NCBI GenBank assembly: GCA_030601755.1
Contig: JAUWBF010000009.1
Span: 1 to 64,000, forward strand
Direction: 5' to 3'
DNA: 64,000 bases
Origin: Verrucomicrobiota bacterium
Lineage (GTDB): Bacteria; Verrucomicrobiota; Verrucomicrobiia; Opitutales; Opitutaceae
The notes under the pieces were generated by a model. The model saw only the letters and a list, made by a program, of their open reading frames with translations, had not been told where the DNA came from and did no database searches. Position 1 is the stretch's first letter. Each line of letters opens with the position of its first letter. Below, piece by piece: positions 24,972 through 33,102 of this stretch. The position numbers were made by a program, and so were the translations under genes.

Positions 24972-26645
24972 ATGCAAACCCCCGACTGGATCGTCCTGTT
25001 CCTGATGTTGCTGGCCACGCTGTGCGTGGGCCTTTCGCTCTCGCGGCTGGTCAAGAGCAGCTCGGATCTCTTCGCCGCGGGCGGGCGTTCGCCGTGGTGG
25101 TTGAGCGGGCTGAGCGCGTTCATGACGATGTTCTCGGCCAACACCTTCGTGGTGTGGGGCGGCATCGCCTACCGGCACGGTCTGGTGGCGGTGGTGATCA
25201 ACGCGTGCTACGGCATCGCGGCGCTGCTGGCGGGCTACACGGTCGCGGGACGCTGGAAGCGCCTGGGTATCCGCACGCCGGCGGAATACGTCGAGCGCCG
25301 CTTCGGTCGGCCCGCGCTGCATTTCTACACGTGGTTCATGATGGCGTTTCGCATCGTCGGCACGGGCGGAGCGCTCTACGCGATCGCCACGTTGATGCTG
25401 GCGGCGATGGGCGACGGCGGCGCGGTCATGTCCCCGGCCAAGCTCAACGCGGCCATCGTGGTGTTCGCGGTGATCGTGATCGGCTACACCATGATGGGCG
25501 GACTGTGGGCGGTGTTGGTGACCGACACGTTGCAGTTCATCATCCTGAATCTCGCGGTGCTGGTGGTGATCCCGCTGGCGTTTGCCGATGTCGGCGGATT
25601 GTCCGCGGTGTCGAGCCGGTTGCCCGAGGGATTTCTCAACCTGACCGGCGACCGCTACACCTGGTTCTTTTTGGTCGGGTGGGTGGCCATCCACTACTTC
25701 ATGATCGGCGCGGAGTGGGCGTTTGTGCAGCGCTACCTGTGCGTGCCCACGCCGCGCGACGCGCGCAAGTCGGCCTTTCTCTTCGGCGGGCTCTACCTGG
25801 TCAGCCCGTTGATCTGGCTGCTGCCGCCGATGCTGTGGCGCATCCGTTCGCCGATCCCCGAGGGCGCGGCGCCGGACACGGTCACGCGGATGGCCGAGAC
25901 CGCCTACATCCTCTCCTGCAAGGCGGTGCTGCCGGTGGGCATGCTGGGTCTGATGCTGGCGGCCTTGTTCTCGGCCACGGCGAGCATGATCTCGTCGCAG
26001 CTCAACGTGTTTTCCGGCGTGCTGACCGAGAACATCTACCGTCCGCTGGTGAAAACCGACGACGAGGGCAGACTGCTGCGCGCGGGCCGGCTGTTCACCT
26101 GCGTGCTCGGTCTGGTGATCGCGGGTATCGCGATCGCGACGCCTTATCTGGGCGGCGCGGCCAGGCTGATCATCTCCGTCACCGAATTGATGGTGACCCC
26201 GTTGCTGGCACCGGTGCTGGCGTCGCTGTTCATCCGGCGCATCCGCACGTCGGCGATCGCCTGGACGGTCGGGCTGTGTTTCCCGCTGGGCCTGACGGTG
26301 CGGTTCACGGACTGGTTCACGAACACGCCGCTGGCGAACCCGACGTTTGCCGGGGTGGGGTTGCCGCTGTTGATCGTGTTGACGCTGGCCTTCAGGCCGG
26401 GTGGCGAGGGGGTGGTGTTTGAGCCCGCGATCAAAGACCGCGCGGGCGCCGGCGCGGAGGAACCGGCCGATGTCTCCGGGCATGTGCTGCCGCTCAAGAT
26501 CGTGGCGTTGTGCCTGGGTTTTTGTGGCGCGCTGTTGCTCGCGCTGATGTCGCTGAATCCGGACCACGTGGTTTTGCTGGCCGGCTTTGCGGCTGCGCAA
26601 CTGCTGCTGGCGGCGGTGCTGTGGCGAAAGACCCGCGCGGTCTGA
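24972..26645 (+). CDS. SSS-family sodium:solute symporter
   Basis: Inner-membrane Na+-coupled importer of 557 residues with thirteen or more hydrophobic segments. Family features: an early SLSRLVKSSSDLFAAGGRS loop before helix 2, SANTFVVWGG, RFGRPALHFYTWF, and the conserved SATASMISSQLNVFSGVLTENIYR segment in the second half. The ATG at 24972 starts MQTPDWIVLF; a GTG 30 bases earlier would add ten residues and is less likely. It is followed after only 12 bases by the GH9-like secreted enzyme and regulated by the divergent LacI protein, which suggests that it imports a product of that enzyme. The solute is not identified. Confidence 0.93.
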   Translation: MQTPDWIVLFLMLLATLCVGLSLSRLVKSSSDLFAAGGRSPWWLSGLSAFMTMFSANTFVVWGGIAYRHGLVAVVINACYGIAALLAGYTVAGRWKRLGIRTPAEYVERRFGRPALHFYTWFMMAFRIVGTGGALYAIATLMLAAMGDGGAVMSPAKLNAAIVVFAVIVIGYTMMGGLWAVLVTDTLQFIILNLAVLVVIPLAFADVGGLSAVSSRLPEGFLNLTGDRYTWFFLVGWVAIHYFMIGAEWAFVQRYLCVPTPRDARKSAFLFGGLYLVSPLIWLLPPMLWRIRSPIPEGAAPDTVTRMAETAYILSCKAVLPVGMLGLMLAALFSATASMISSQLNVFSGVLTENIYRPLVKTDDEGRLLRAGRLFTCVLGLVIAGIAIATPYLGGAARLIISVTELMVTPLLAPVLASLFIRRIRTSAIAWTVGLCFPLGLTVRFTDWFTNTPLANPTFAGVGLPLLIVLTLAFRPGGEGVVFEPAIKDRAGAGAEEPADVSGHVLPLKIVALCLGFCGALLLALMSLNPDHVVLLAGFAAAQLLLAAVLWRKTRAV

Positions 26646-26657
26646 TCCGACTTTATA

Positions 26658-28988
26658 ATGAAAAAAATCGTCACGCTTCTTTTTGCCCTGCCCGTGCTCT
26701 CGATCGCGGCCGAGCTGCGGCCGGTCAGGTTGATCGATGCCGTCGCCGACACCGAGCGTCCGGGCGCGCCCGCAACCTTGGTCATCGACGGTCGGACGGA
26801 CGACGCATCGCGCTGGCTGAGCGCGAAACGGACCGGCGGGCATTGGCTCGAGGTGACACTGGCCGGGCCGGTCCGACTGGGCGGCTTGCATGTGTTTTCC
26901 GGATACGAGGGACGCGATGCGCCCGCGGATTTCACGGTGCGGTTTTGGCGGGACGGCGACTGGCGCGACATCCCGTCCGCGATGGTCACGGGCAACACCC
27001 GCACGGCGTTGGCGTTGTCCTTCGACGAAAACGCCGAGGTGACGACCGACCGGCTGCGGCTCGTCATCACCCGCACGCCGGGCGGCGTCGCCCGTGTGGC
27101 GGAGGTGGTCGCGTGGCCTTACGATCCGGCGGGGGTGCCGGCGATCGGGGCCGGGGACACGCTGGCCGGATTGCCGACGATTTTTTTGAATCAAAGCGGC
27201 TTCGACGAGGACGCGCCCAAGCGGTTCACGTTGCCCGGATCCGCGGACAAGGAGGTGCCGTTCGTCATTCGCGCGGCGGAGGGCGGAGACGCGTTGTTTC
27301 AAGGCGTGGCGCGAAGCGGGGTGGGGGACTTCACCGCGTTTGAACCGCACGATGATCGCGACTACGTGGTCGAGGCCGACGGACATCGGTCGGCGCCGTT
27401 TCGCATTGGACCGTGGTGGCTGGAACGCGTCACCTATCAGGGCGCGGTCGACTTCATGATCGACAGCCGGCACTATGTCGGCAGCGACCGTGAAAAACGT
27501 GTCTGGTCCTATGCGTGGCGCGACGCGCATCATTTCGGCTGGGAGCTCAACACGCTGGTTCCGCAGTGGCTGTCGAACCCGTCGGCCTACGAACGTATGC
27601 CGCGCCAGATCCAGTATGAGGCGCCGGCGGATCCTTCGCTCTGGGGGCGGCTTGAGCCGCCCAAACCGGATGCGCCCGACATCGTGAAGCTCATCCACTG
27701 GGGCGCCGACGTGATCGTCACCCAGGGCACGACGCATGAGATGCTGAAGGCGCAGCTCGCCTACTTCCTCTACGCGTGGCCGATGTTGCGGGATTACCTG
27801 CCGGAGCAAAATTACACGGTTGTCCGCGACTTCGCGTTCGCGCATTGGGCCGACGCCTCGGCGGATCGGGACGACTACCGTCACGACGAGAGCCCCGAGC
27901 ACGATCTGCTCGCGCTAAAAACCAAGGTCGGCACGACCAAGGGCGCCTACCCGCCGGGCTTCTCGATCGAACCGAATCTCATGATGCACGAAGTGGCGCT
28001 GCGCGAAGGGCGCGCCGATGCCGGTGTCTATCTGCAGGCGGCGTTGCGGCAGGCGGACTGGATCGTCCGCGAGCTGGACTGGAACGATCCGTTGACAACC
28101 AAGGGACAGCGGGTCGGCGAGTTTCTCACCATGACGGGATTGGCGCACCTGCTGGCGGTTTATCCCGGGCAGGCGCCGGCGGGTTTGCGTGCGAAGATCA
28201 ACGACTGGGCGGATGTCGTGATCCGTCGTTCCGGCAATTTATGGGACTTTCGCAAGCTCGGCGACGAGCCCGACCAATGGACGCCGACCGGCCCCAAGCC
28301 CTCGATGTGGAACGAGGTCGGCAATGTCGTCGGCCTGCCCGCCGCCATCCTCGCGGCGCTGCCCTACGTGGATGATCCGGCCAAGGCCGACCGGCTCGAC
28401 CAGATTCTTTGGGCGCACTTTGACGCGATGTTCGGGCGCAACCCGGTCGGCCGGCATTTCGGCTACAAGGCGTCCGACGAAATCGAGGGCGTGGAACGCG
28501 GTTGGTTCAGCCAATACATCGGAGGCAACGGCAAGCTGGAGCACGCGCGCTTCGTGTTGGATGGATGTCCGAAAAACGCACACTACCCGTTCAACCCCTC
28601 CATCGGAAATGTCGGTTGGACGGAGGGATGGGTTCAGCACAACACACCGTTTAACCTGAGCCTGGCCTACTTGGCGAAGGCGCGTTCGGCGTTGTCCGCC
28701 AAGCTCGATGGAGACCGGTTGGACGTCACGCTCGTCGCGCCTTTGAACTTTGATTACGACCGGCGGGAGTCCGGCACGGTTGTGGTCACGGCCTCGTCCG
28801 GAGACCGGCGTTTGCTCGTGGTGGAGGAGCAGGGAAACAGCGCTGCTGCGTTTGTCGGACACCTGAAGATCGCCCAGGACGGCGCGGTCGCGGCGGATGA
28901 CGGCCGCGTGACGCTGGCACCCGGAGATTCGGTGACGGTGTCATATGGTTTCGGCTATTATGGACGGACGGTCACGTTGCGACGTTGA
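26658..28988 (+). CDS. Secreted multidomain protein: discoidin-like, CelD_N Ig-like and GH9-like helical domain
   Basis: The 776-residue protein has a short Sec signal peptide (MKKIVTLLFALPVLSIAA), an F5/8-type (discoidin, CBM32-like) domain at about 20-155, a linker, and an Ig-like domain at about 170-255 (IFLNQSGFDEDAPKRF, FQGVARSGVGDF) like the CelD N-terminal domain of GH9 cellulases. A long helical region follows, with WNEVGNVVGLPAAILAAL, GRNPVGRHFGYKASDE and a final beta domain. I do not see the canonical GH9 catalytic Asp pair (DAGD), so it may be a divergent or distinct hydrolase on the same scaffold. It is cotranscribed with the SSS symporter and converges on a LacI gene. The glycosidase role is inferred. 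Confidence 0.75.
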   Translation: MKKIVTLLFALPVLSIAAELRPVRLIDAVADTERPGAPATLVIDGRTDDASRWLSAKRTGGHWLEVTLAGPVRLGGLHVFSGYEGRDAPADFTVRFWRDGDWRDIPSAMVTGNTRTALALSFDENAEVTTDRLRLVITRTPGGVARVAEVVAWPYDPAGVPAIGAGDTLAGLPTIFLNQSGFDEDAPKRFTLPGSADKEVPFVIRAAEGGDALFQGVARSGVGDFTAFEPHDDRDYVVEADGHRSAPFRIGPWWLERVTYQGAVDFMIDSRHYVGSDREKRVWSYAWRDAHHFGWELNTLVPQWLSNPSAYERMPRQIQYEAPADPSLWGRLEPPKPDAPDIVKLIHWGADVIVTQGTTHEMLKAQLAYFLYAWPMLRDYLPEQNYTVVRDFAFAHWADASADRDDYRHDESPEHDLLALKTKVGTTKGAYPPGFSIEPNLMMHEVALREGRADAGVYLQAALRQADWIVRELDWNDPLTTKGQRVGEFLTMTGLAHLLAVYPGQAPAGLRAKINDWADVVIRRSGNLWDFRKLGDEPDQWTPTGPKPSMWNEVGNVVGLPAAILAALPYVDDPAKADRLDQILWAHFDAMFGRNPVGRHFGYKASDEIEGVERGWFSQYIGGNGKLEHARFVLDGCPKNAHYPFNPSIGNVGWTEGWVQHNTPFNLSLAYLAKARSALSAKLDGDRLDVTLVAPLNFDYDRRESGTVVVTASSGDRRLLVVEEQGNSAAAFVGHLKIAQDGAVAADDGRVTLAPGDSVTVSYGFGYYGRTVTLRR

Positions 28989-29012
28989 TTCCCGCTTGGT
29001 GACCCGGCCGTT

Positions 29013-30095
29013 TTATCCCAGTCGCTTGAGCAGCTCCATCGCGGGCGGGCCGAGCTTGCGCGTGGAGTCGCCGGTGATCCAGCGGCCCTCGACCAGCAGC
29101 CGGATCGGCGTGCCGGGGGCGCCGCGCTCGCCGGATTGAAACAGACTGATCAACAGCTCCACCGCGCGCGCGCCGATCTGGCGTTCCTGCTGGTCGATGC
29201 CCGTCCAGCCCGCGTCGTGGATGCGCGAGAGCGTCGCCACCGACACCTCGGACGGCACGCCGAAACCCGCCGCGTCGAGCCAGCCGCGCACTTCCGACAC
29301 GGTCGAGATGATCGCGGTGGGACGGTGCCGGCGAAACCACTCGAGGAACGCCTCGCGGTGCTTGTTGACGTTGGCCGGCTCGTCGCGGCCGTTGATCGCG
29401 AACAGCGGCACGCGGTGCGCCTCGTCCTGGATGCCTTGGAAAAAACAGTAGGGCGACTCGAAGTTGTGCTCGGTGCGGCGCAGCGTGTCCGTCGCGCTCA
29501 CCATGCCGATGCGCTCGTGGCCCAGCGCCGCTAGCTCGCGCAGGCTCATCAGCGTTGTGCTGTGCTGGTGGTTGCTGATGACGTGCAGGCGCGGCTGTGT
29601 GAGCGAATAGCCGATCGAGACGCAGGCGAAGCCCTCGAGATCCAAGGTGACTTTGCTGTTGGGGTCGGGCTGCGGCGCGAACACCAGCCCGCGGATGTTG
29701 CGCGTGGTCAGCACCTCGCGGGCGCGACGCGCGGTCATGCCCGGCTCCGCCAGCCAAAACTCCTCCAAGCGGAAACCCATCGTCGCGGCGAAGTCACGCG
29801 CACCCTCAAGGTAGGCACGGATGTGCAGCGCCTCGTCGTAGTCCTTGCGATTTTTGAAGGTGTTCACCCACGCGAACGTCGACTGGTAGGACGGCGGGTG
29901 CTGCTTGCGCCGGTAGTGGCTCAGCGCCGTCAGCATCGGGTCGGGCGCGTAGCCAAGTTCCTTGGCCTTGGCGCGGATGCGCGCGCGCTTGGCCGGCTCG
30001 ACGTAGGTGTCGTTTTTCAAGGCCCTCCACGCGGTGGAAACATGCACGCCGGCGGCGGCGGCGACTTGCTTCAGGGTGACACGGGGGTGGTTCAT
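29013..30095 (-). CDS. LacI-family transcriptional regulator
   Basis: Sugar-responsive regulator of 360 residues. N-terminal HTH (VTLKQVAAAAGVHVSTAWRAL) and the linker LGYAPDPMLTALSHYRRKQ are typical of a Verrucomicrobial LacI subgroup whose recognition helix reads STAWRAL. The ligand domain follows (NIRGLVFAPQPDP, GFACVSIGYSLTQPRLHVISNHQHS, GWTGIDQQERQIGARAVELL). The ATG at 30095 gives the exact family start; upstream frame sequence is unrelated. It is divergent from the Gfo/Idh oxidoreductase operon (128 bases between starts), which it probably controls, and convergent with the GH9-like gene. An inverted repeat CATGCGAAAA / TTTTCGCATG spans its start region. Confidence 0.93.
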   Translation of the reverse strand: MNHPRVTLKQVAAAAGVHVSTAWRALKNDTYVEPAKRARIRAKAKELGYAPDPMLTALSHYRRKQHPPSYQSTFAWVNTFKNRKDYDEALHIRAYLEGARDFAATMGFRLEEFWLAEPGMTARRAREVLTTRNIRGLVFAPQPDPNSKVTLDLEGFACVSIGYSLTQPRLHVISNHQHSTTLMSLRELAALGHERIGMVSATDTLRRTEHNFESPYCFFQGIQDEAHRVPLFAINGRDEPANVNKHREAFLEWFRRHRPTAIISTVSEVRGWLDAAGFGVPSEVSVATLSRIHDAGWTGIDQQERQIGARAVELLISLFQSGERGAPGTPIRLLVEGRWITGDSTRKLGPPAMELLKRLG

Positions 30096-30158
30096 GCGAA
30101 AAATGAGACTGTTTGCAGAATCGCACCGTCGCGACGGGCAAGGCAACCTTTTCGCATG
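30093..30158. promoter_or_regulatory. Inverted repeat in LacI / oxidoreductase intergenic region
   Basis: CATGCGAAAA (30093-30102, including the LacI start codon) and TTTTCGCATG (30149-30158) form a perfect 10-bp inverted repeat with a 46-base spacer between two divergent genes. It could be paired half-operators, but chance cannot be excluded. Confidence 0.3.
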
Positions 30159-30223
30159 GTAATTCTCCTGTTGTCGGCGCGATATGATTCCGCCGACTCA
30201 AACCCTCCTCCCGTTTTCCATCT

Positions 30224-31384
30224 ATGAAAAAAGTCCGCATTGGCATCGTTGGCATTGGCAACATGGGCACCACGCACGCCCGCAATATCCTCGCCGGGAA
30301 GATCGAACGCCTTGAACTCACGGCCGTGGCCGACTCCGATCCCGCGAAGCTCGCCCGCGTCCCGCAGGTCAAGGGCTTCGCGACCGCCGACGCGATGATG
30401 GCGTCCGGCCTCATCGACGCGATCCTCATCGCCACCCCGCACTACGACCACACCACCATCGGCATCAAGGCCCTCAAGGCCGGCCTGCACGTGCTCGTGG
30501 AAAAGCCCCTCTCCGTCCACCGCGCCGACTGCGAGCGCCTCATCGCCGCGCACACGAACAAGAAGCAGGTGTTCGCCGCGATGTTCAACCAGCGCACCGA
30601 CCACTACTACCTCAAGATCCGCGACCTCATCATGAGCGGCGAGCTCGGCGAGATCCGCCGCGTCAACTGGATCATCACCGACTGGTTCCGCACCGAGACC
30701 TACTACGCCTCCGGCGGCTGGCGCGCCACCTGGGAAGGCGAGGGCGGCGGCGTGTTGCTCAACCAGTGCCCGCACAACCTCGACCTCTTCCAGTGGATGT
30801 TCGGCCTGCCCGTCACGCTCCGCGCCAACTGCCAGTTCGGCAAATACCACGACATCGAGGTCGAGGACGACGTCACCGCGACCATGACCTTCAAGAACGG
30901 CGCCACCGGCGTCTTCATCACCTCCACCGGCGAGGCCCCCGGCACCAACCGCCTCGAGATCACCGCCGAGCGCGGCAAGGTCGTCTACGAAAAGGACAAG
31001 ATCACCTATACCCGCAACGTGCAGAAGATGTCCGAGTTTAGCCGCACCACCTCCGAGTCCTTCGGCCGCCCCGACGTGTGGGAAGTCTCCATCGCCGCGC
31101 CCAGTCACGGCGAGCAGCACAACGGCATCCTGAAGAACTTCACCGACGCCATCCTCGACGGCACCCCGCTCATCGCCCCCGCCGCCGAGGGCATCCACTC
31201 CGTCGAGCTGGCCAACGCCATGCTCATGTCCGCCTGGACCGACAAGGAGATCACCTTCCCGATCGACGGCAAAAAATACGAACGCCTGCTCAAGGCCAAG
31301 ATCGCCGCCTCCAAGGGCTCGAAGAAAAAGAAAAAGGTCGTCAAGGTCACCAACGACGACTTCTCCAAGTCGTTCAAAGGCTAA
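30224..31384 (+). CDS. Gfo/Idh/MocA-family NAD(P)-dependent oxidoreductase
   Basis: Cytoplasmic sugar or inositol dehydrogenase-type enzyme of 386 residues. Rossmann dinucleotide-binding motif GIVGIGNMG (residues 7-15), the family's EKP motif (Glu93-Lys94-Pro95 in VLVEKPLS) and a GGGVLLNQCPHNLDLF segment, where the conserved His is kept. A Lys-rich tail (KKKKKVVKV) near the C-terminus is unusual. It starts an operon with a sugar phosphate isomerase/epimerase 27 bases downstream, a common pairing for the oxidation-epimerisation of unusual sugars, and is divergent from a LacI regulator. The exact substrate is unknown; rare sugar or uronate derivatives fit the neighbouring uronate isomerase. Confidence 0.93.
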   Translation: MKKVRIGIVGIGNMGTTHARNILAGKIERLELTAVADSDPAKLARVPQVKGFATADAMMASGLIDAILIATPHYDHTTIGIKALKAGLHVLVEKPLSVHRADCERLIAAHTNKKQVFAAMFNQRTDHYYLKIRDLIMSGELGEIRRVNWIITDWFRTETYYASGGWRATWEGEGGGVLLNQCPHNLDLFQWMFGLPVTLRANCQFGKYHDIEVEDDVTATMTFKNGATGVFITSTGEAPGTNRLEITAERGKVVYEKDKITYTRNVQKMSEFSRTTSESFGRPDVWEVSIAAPSHGEQHNGILKNFTDAILDGTPLIAPAAEGIHSVELANAMLMSAWTDKEITFPIDGKKYERLLKAKIAASKGSKKKKKVVKVTNDDFSKSFKG

Positions 31385-31411
31385 CCCCGCAAACCCACGA
31401 CCCGCTCATCC

Positions 31412-32185
31412 ATGAAACTCTCCCAAGTCGCCATCCAGCTCTACACCCTTCGCGATCACTGCAAGACCGTCGAGGACTTTGCCGCCACCATGAAAAAGGT
31501 GAAGGCCATCGGCTACACCGCGGTTCAGGTCTCCGGCGTCGGCCCGATCCCCGAGGAGCAGATCGTCGCCGCCTGCAAGGCTGAGGGCCTGACCATCTGC
31601 GCCACCCACGAGCCCGGCGCCAAGATCCTCGACGACACCGAGGCCGTCATCGAGCGCCTGCGCAAGCTCGGCACCAAGCTCACCGCCTATCCGTTCCCGG
31701 CCGGCATCGACTTCGACAACCCCGAGCACGTCGACACCCTCATCAAGAAGCTCGACGCCGCCGGTGCCAAGTTCCGCGCCGCGGGCATGAAGCTCGGCTA
31801 CCACAATCACGCCAACGAATTCTACCGCCCCGCCGGTGGGAAAACCTTTCTGGAGCGCGTCTACGACGAGACCTCGCCGGAGAATGTCGTGGCCGAACTC
31901 GACGTGTTTTGGGTCCAGCGCGGCGGCGGCGACGTCGTCGAATGGGTCAAGCGCGTCGCGGGCCGCACCCCCTTCATTCACCTCAAGGACTTCAAGGTGG
32001 CGCCCAACGGCGACATCAACTTCTGCGAGGTCGGCGCCGGCACCCTCGACTTCAAGCGCATCGTCGCCGCGGCCGAGGCCGGCGGCTGCGAATGGTTCAT
32101 CGTCGAGCAGGACAGCTGCCCCGGCGATCCCTTCGACTCCATCAAGCAGAGCTTCGACTACATCAAGGCGAACCTCGTCGCCTGA
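31412..32185 (+). CDS. Sugar phosphate isomerase/epimerase (xylose isomerase-like TIM barrel)
   Basis: TIM-barrel enzyme of 257 residues that would interconvert ketoses or keto-sugar derivatives with a divalent metal. Family features: MKLSQVAIQLYTLRDHCKT at the start, FRAAGMKLGYHNHANEF with metal-site His, VVAELDVFWVQRGG, PFIHLKDFK and a C-terminal EWFIVEQDSC, which together place the usual Glu/Asp/His metal ligands. The length is normal. It is cotranscribed with the Gfo/Idh/MocA oxidoreductase (27-base gap) and closed by a strong terminator at 32204, so these two form a compact unit. Substrate unknown. Confidence 0.92.
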   Translation: MKLSQVAIQLYTLRDHCKTVEDFAATMKKVKAIGYTAVQVSGVGPIPEEQIVAACKAEGLTICATHEPGAKILDDTEAVIERLRKLGTKLTAYPFPAGIDFDNPEHVDTLIKKLDAAGAKFRAAGMKLGYHNHANEFYRPAGGKTFLERVYDETSPENVVAELDVFWVQRGGGDVVEWVKRVAGRTPFIHLKDFKVAPNGDINFCEVGAGTLDFKRIVAAAEAGGCEWFIVEQDSCPGDPFDSIKQSFDYIKANLVA

Positions 32186-32203
32186 TATTCCCTCCTCCCG
32201 GCA

Positions 32204-32234
32204 AACACCGGCCGCAAGGCCGGTGTTTTTGTTT
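32204..32234 (+). terminator. Rho-independent terminator after epimerase gene
   Basis: Perfect stem AACACCGGCC / GGCCGGTGTT with a GCAA loop, followed by TTTTGTTT. It separates the two-gene oxidoreductase unit from the next two genes. Confidence 0.92.
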
Positions 32235-32256
32235 ACCTCCCCTCCGTTCCCCGCCC

Positions 32257-33069
32257 ATGAAGTCATCCCTTTCCCTCGTCTCCCTGCTGTCCCTCGCGCT
32301 CGCGTTGCTGGCTGCGCCGCTTCGTGCCGCCCCGTCCACCGCGCACGCCACCGGCGGAGGCGGCGTGCTGCTCACCGGCGCGTCCTTCGCCTCGAAGGAA
32401 AACACCTGGTTCGAGATGGGCTGCCGCAGCGTCGGCGTCACCGCCATCAACCGCGCCATCGGCGGCGAGGCCATCGCCAACACCGCCAACCGCATGGACA
32501 AGGGCACGCTCTACTCGCCCGAGGAACTCGAGACCATGGACGCCCTTGTCATCATGCAGGTGCACGACAAGGACGTGTTCGATCCCTCTCAGCTCAAGGA
32601 CGCCTGGACCGATTACGAGACGCCCTTCAAAAAGACCAACTACGCCGCCGCCTACGACTACGTCATCAAGCGCTACATCGCCGAGTGCTACGCCCTGCGA
32701 GAAAAACCCGGCTCCCGCTTTTACCAGACCCAGTCCGGCAAACCGCCCGTCATCATCCTCTGCACGCACTGGCATGACGCCCGCGTGACCTACAACACCA
32801 CCATCCGCCAGCTCGCCGCCAAGTGGGGGCTGCCGCTCGTCGAGTTCGACAAATACATCGGCTTTTCCAAGGACACCCCGCACCCCGTGACGGGCAAGCA
32901 GGTCAGCCTGCTCTACGCCACCGACACGCAGACGATCGACGGCGTCACCTACGGCTGGCATCCCAAACGCGGCGAGGATTCCTACGTCCAGCAACGCATG
33001 GCCGCCATCTTCGCCGACACCCTGCGCCGCGTGCTGCCCGTCCGCCCGGCCGTCTCTGCCGCCGAATAA
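32257..33069 (+). CDS. Secreted SGNH-like protein (DUF5040 type)
   Basis: Exported protein of 270 residues with a Sec signal peptide (MKSSLSLVSLLSLALALLAA, cleavage after RAA). It has an SGNH-like block I (LLTGASFASKENTW, with Gly-Ala-Ser in place of GDS), VIMQVHDKD where block III would be, VIILCTHWHDAR, and a C-terminal GWHPKRGEDSYVQ that could hold the catalytic His. I associate this pattern with the DUF5040 family, but only from memory. The ATG at 32257 opens the signal peptide. It sits between the epimerase terminator and uronate isomerase (33 bases downstream), so it may be a carbohydrate esterase in uronate-polymer use. Function unproven. Confidence 0.75.
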   Translation: MKSSLSLVSLLSLALALLAAPLRAAPSTAHATGGGGVLLTGASFASKENTWFEMGCRSVGVTAINRAIGGEAIANTANRMDKGTLYSPEELETMDALVIMQVHDKDVFDPSQLKDAWTDYETPFKKTNYAAAYDYVIKRYIAECYALREKPGSRFYQTQSGKPPVIILCTHWHDARVTYNTTIRQLAAKWGLPLVEFDKYIGFSKDTPHPVTGKQVSLLYATDTQTIDGVTYGWHPKRGEDSYVQQRMAAIFADTLRRVLPVRPAVSAAE

Positions 33070-33102
33070 CCAACGGCTCTCCGTCAACCGACTCTCCTTC
33101 AC

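Noticed and set aside
24855-27902. Minus-strand open frame of over 1000 codons
   Set aside because: It is antisense to the SSS symporter and the GH9-like gene, is made mainly of His, Arg and Gln runs, and has no recognisable domain; a GC-rich shadow.
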